Shown here: positions 61,793 through 64,000 of the stretch, in pieces
Layout of the letters: every line of letters starts with the position of its first letter
How positions within the stretch are numbered: the first letter of the stretch is position 1
Assembly: GCF_900078195.1 (NCBI RefSeq)
Contig: NZ_FJVE01000006.1
Coordinates: 374,501-438,500 of the forward strand
Direction of reading: 5' to 3'
DNA from: Clostridium sp. Marseille-P299
GTDB taxonomy: Bacteria; Bacillota; Clostridia; Lachnospirales; Lachnospiraceae
DNA: 64,000 bases
Notes under the pieces: generated by a model
The model's database searches: none
Told to the model about the DNA's origin: nothing
What the model saw: the letters and a program-made list of their open reading frames with translations, nothing else
Position numbers and translations under genes: made by a program

Positions 61793-63781
61793 TCAACCTC
61801 TTTGATTTCTATATTGTACTGGTGTAATACCAAATGCTCTTTTAAATAAACGATTGAAATGTTCTACATTCTGATATCCTACATTTTCTGCAATCGCTTC
61901 TACAGTCATTCCATTATTTTTTAGAAGAGTTTTTGCCTTATTAATTCTAATTTCTTTTACGATTTCTCCAAATGTTGTTCCAGTATGCTCTTTGATATAT
62001 TTTGATAAATATGGTTTTGATAAATAAAATTCCTCAGAAAGGTCATCTAAGGTTACACTTTTATAATGTGCTTGAATGTAATTCACGATTGTTACGATTC
62101 GCTCATCTTTTTTATCTGTACCAATTAACTGAATCAATTGATTGGCAGCTACGGTTAATGCCATAATGGATGATTTTATAATATCCTCATCATAGCCGAC
62201 GCCCCAATACATTTTATTTTGATAACTAATTCCGATATAAGATACCGCTTTTGACGTAGATCCTTTTGTTAAAGCATGCTCTTCGTATATCATTAATTCA
62301 TAATTTACGCCAAAATATTGCTTAATTGCGTTGCTCGCCGCATCTAATCTACCGTTTCCATTTGCAGAAACTATTTTATTCTCACCGTTACGTGAAATTG
62401 TTACTTCTGCCATAATACCATCACTTTGTTTAAAATGAAATTCTGGTATTTGGAATACGGAATAGTTATTCACATACTTATCTTTGAAAATCTGGAAGAT
62501 CATCGCTGGAGATAACTCTTTATGTTCCCGATCCGATACATCCTTTATAAAGTATCCCACTTCTTCCTTCATCTTTTCTGGAATAGATAAGCCAAAGTTT
62601 TGTTTTAATATATAGCTTACGCCACCTTTTCCAGATTGACTATTAATACGGATTACATCTGATTCATATTCTCTACCAATATCAGTTGGATCCACTGGTA
62701 AATAAGGTACACTCCAAGTTTCACACTCTTTCTCTGCTCTCCATTTCATACCTTTAGCAATTGCATCTTGATGGGAACCTGAGAATGCAGTAAATACTAA
62801 TTCACCAGCATATGGGGAGCGTTCAAACACTCTCATTCTTGTAAGACGTTCATATTTTTCACAGATAGCAGGCATATTGCTAAAATCAAGATTAGGGTCT
62901 ACTCCATGGGAATACATATTCATAGCAACAGTAATGATATCAACGTTACCAGTACGTTCACCATTTCCAAATAAAGTTCCCTCAATTCGGTCTGCACCTG
63001 CTAATATTGCAAGTTCCGCATCACAGACACCACAGCCACGATCATTATGTGGGTGAACTGATAAAATGACATTTTCTCTAAATTTAAGGTTTTTACTTAT
63101 GTATTCGACCTGGCTTGCGAATACATGTGGCATCGCATTTTCAACAGTCGTTGGTATATTAATTATGGCTTTATTTTCTTTTGCTGGTTTCCATATATCA
63201 AGCACTTCATTGCAGATTTCAACTGCATAATCAACTTCAGTTCCTGGAAAACTCTCTGGACTATATTCAAAAGAGAATTTTCCATCGGTATTATCTGCTA
63301 ATTCCTTTAATAATTTTGCTCCATCAATTGCAAGTTGTTTGATTTCTTCTTTGCTCTTAGCAAAAACTTGTTCTCTTTGTGCTACTGATGTAGAGTTATA
63401 TAAATGAATCACCGCATGTGGTGCACCTTTTACTGCTTCAAAGGTTCTCTTAATGATATGTTCTCTAGCCTGTGTTAACACTTGAATTGTTACATCACTA
63501 GGTATCATATTTTCTTCAATAATTGTACGAATAAAATTATATTCTGTTTCAGAAGCCGCAGGAAATCCAACTTCAATTTCTTTAAAACCTATTTTAACAA
63601 GCATCTGGAAAAACTCTATTTTTTCATCTAAACTCATTGGTTCAACGAGTGCTTGATTTCCATCACGTAAATCTACACTGCACCAACGTGGTGCTTTTTC
63701 AATGTGATCCTTTTTCACCCAATCATAAGTTACTTTCGGAGGCATAAAATAAGACTTTTCATACTTTTGATAATTTTTCAT
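61793..63781 (-). CDS. leuA: 2-isopropylmalate synthase fused to an AraC-type DNA-binding domain
   Basis: A 662-residue protein. Residues about 1-440: LeuA catalytic barrel, [17 protein letters not shown] with the catalytic Arg-Asp, [16 protein letters not shown] with metal His, [11 protein letters not shown]. Residues about 440-555: the leucine-sensing regulatory domain ([33 protein letters not shown]). Residues about 562-662: a full AraC double helix-turn-helix ([65 protein letters not shown]). LeuA of this type normally ends near residue 560. No stop separates the parts. Behind a T-box leader. First step of leucine synthesis, possibly also a regulator. Confidence 0.92.
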   Translation of the reverse strand: MKNYQKYEKSYFMPPKVTYDWVKKDHIEKAPRWCSVDLRDGNQALVEPMSLDEKIEFFQMLVKIGFKEIEVGFPAASETEYNFIRTIIEENMIPSDVTIQVLTQAREHIIKRTFEAVKGAPHAVIHLYNSTSVAQREQVFAKSKEEIKQLAIDGAKLLKELADNTDGKFSFEYSPESFPGTEVDYAVEICNEVLDIWKPAKENKAIINIPTTVENAMPHVFASQVEYISKNLKFRENVILSVHPHNDRGCGVCDAELAILAGADRIEGTLFGNGERTGNVDIITVAMNMYSHGVDPNLDFSNMPAICEKYERLTRMRVFERSPYAGELVFTAFSGSHQDAIAKGMKWRAEKECETWSVPYLPVDPTDIGREYESDVIRINSQSGKGGVSYILKQNFGLSIPEKMKEEVGYFIKDVSDREHKELSPAMIFQIFKDKYVNNYSVFQIPEFHFKQSDGIMAEVTISRNGENKIVSANGNGRLDAASNAIKQYFGVNYELMIYEEHALTKGSTSKAVSYIGISYQNKMYWGVGYDEDIIKSSIMALTVAANQLIQLIGTDKKDERIVTIVNYIQAHYKSVTLDDLSEEFYLSKPYLSKYIKEHTGTTFGEIVKEIRINKAKTLLKNNGMTVEAIAENVGYQNVEHFNRLFKRAFGITPVQYRNQRG

Positions 63782-63883
63782 AATGATTCCTTTCTGTCTA
63801 CCTATAAGACGCTAAATGATTTTTAGATTCGCACGTATGTCATTGGTTACAGTATGCGAGCTCCTGTTCACAGAATAGGATAT

Positions 63884-64000
63884 AAAAAAATCTTCCATCT
63901 CCTAATAAATGTGAACATTCATTATAGAGACGAAAGATAAAATCTTACGCGGTACCACTCTATTTCATGATAAAATCATGCCCTTACAAGCACAAAGCTA
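63884..64000 (-). promoter_or_regulatory. T-box leader of leuA (cut by window edge)
   Basis: The conserved T-box AGAGTGGTACCGCG (63958-63945) with the antiterminator partner CGTCTCT, and a terminator (GTCTCTATAATGAATG / CATTTATTAGGAGA, then seven Ts at 63890-63884). Uncharged tRNA binding would favour read-through. The specifier loop lies outside the window; leucine is expected. Confidence 0.88.

Overview
The window looks like chromosomal DNA of a low-GC, Gram-positive anaerobe, most likely a Lachnospiraceae clostridium of the Lachnoclostridium phytofermentans type. Reasons: strong AGGAGG ribosome sites, AT-rich intergenic DNA, many intrinsic terminators, a T-box, a ykkC riboswitch, an Lsa-type ABC-F protein and a group IIC intron. 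The species is inference; nothing here proves it.

Layout. 1-12.9 kb is an accessory, decaying region: a broken two-component pair, several orphan exported proteins, two related GNAT acetyltransferases each behind a short leader ORF, an intact IS3-family element, and a collapsed integrative element next to tRNA-Gly (dead integrase, att-like repeat on both sides). 13-22 kb holds a heterodimeric ABC exporter, a MutS-like fragment, dTDP-rhamnose genes (rfbA, rfbC, rfbD, no rfbB) and araA. 22-36 kb has an ABC-2 transporter operon behind a probable attenuator, a membrane diguanylate cyclase, a beta-hydroxyacid dehydrogenase, an amidase, an aminoglycoside-nucleotidyltransferase-like gene with a frameshift, and an Rrf2-YhgE/Pip pair. 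36-41.4 kb has a phosphorelay operon (hybrid kinase, lone receiver, receiver-GGDEF) and three tandem cold-shock genes. 41.7-46.3 kb has a YtrA-type GntR/ABC operon, a ykkC-controlled GAP/LysE-type transporter and an Lsa-type ABC-F gene. 46.3-59.7 kb is mixed: ECF sigma/anti-sigma pair, GNATs, a DHFR-fold reductase, a MetE-like methyltransferase, a HelD-like helicase, a LUD protein, a GyrI-like protein and an LspA paralogue. 59.8-64 kb is a group IIC intron inserted just behind the terminator of leuA, and leuA itself, which carries an extra AraC-type DNA-binding domain and sits behind a T-box.

Theme. Much of the window is about sensing small molecules and toxic compounds, and unusually many units are read through RNA leaders: T-box (leuA), ykkC riboswitch (transporter), terminator-containing leaders (cold-shock operon, ABC-2 operon, perhaps the ABC-F gene) and two leader-ORF/hairpin switches (GNATs). 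The best candidates for something new are the LeuA-AraC fusion and the twin GNAT leaders. All coordinates and motifs were read by eye; no alignments, folding or database searches were run.
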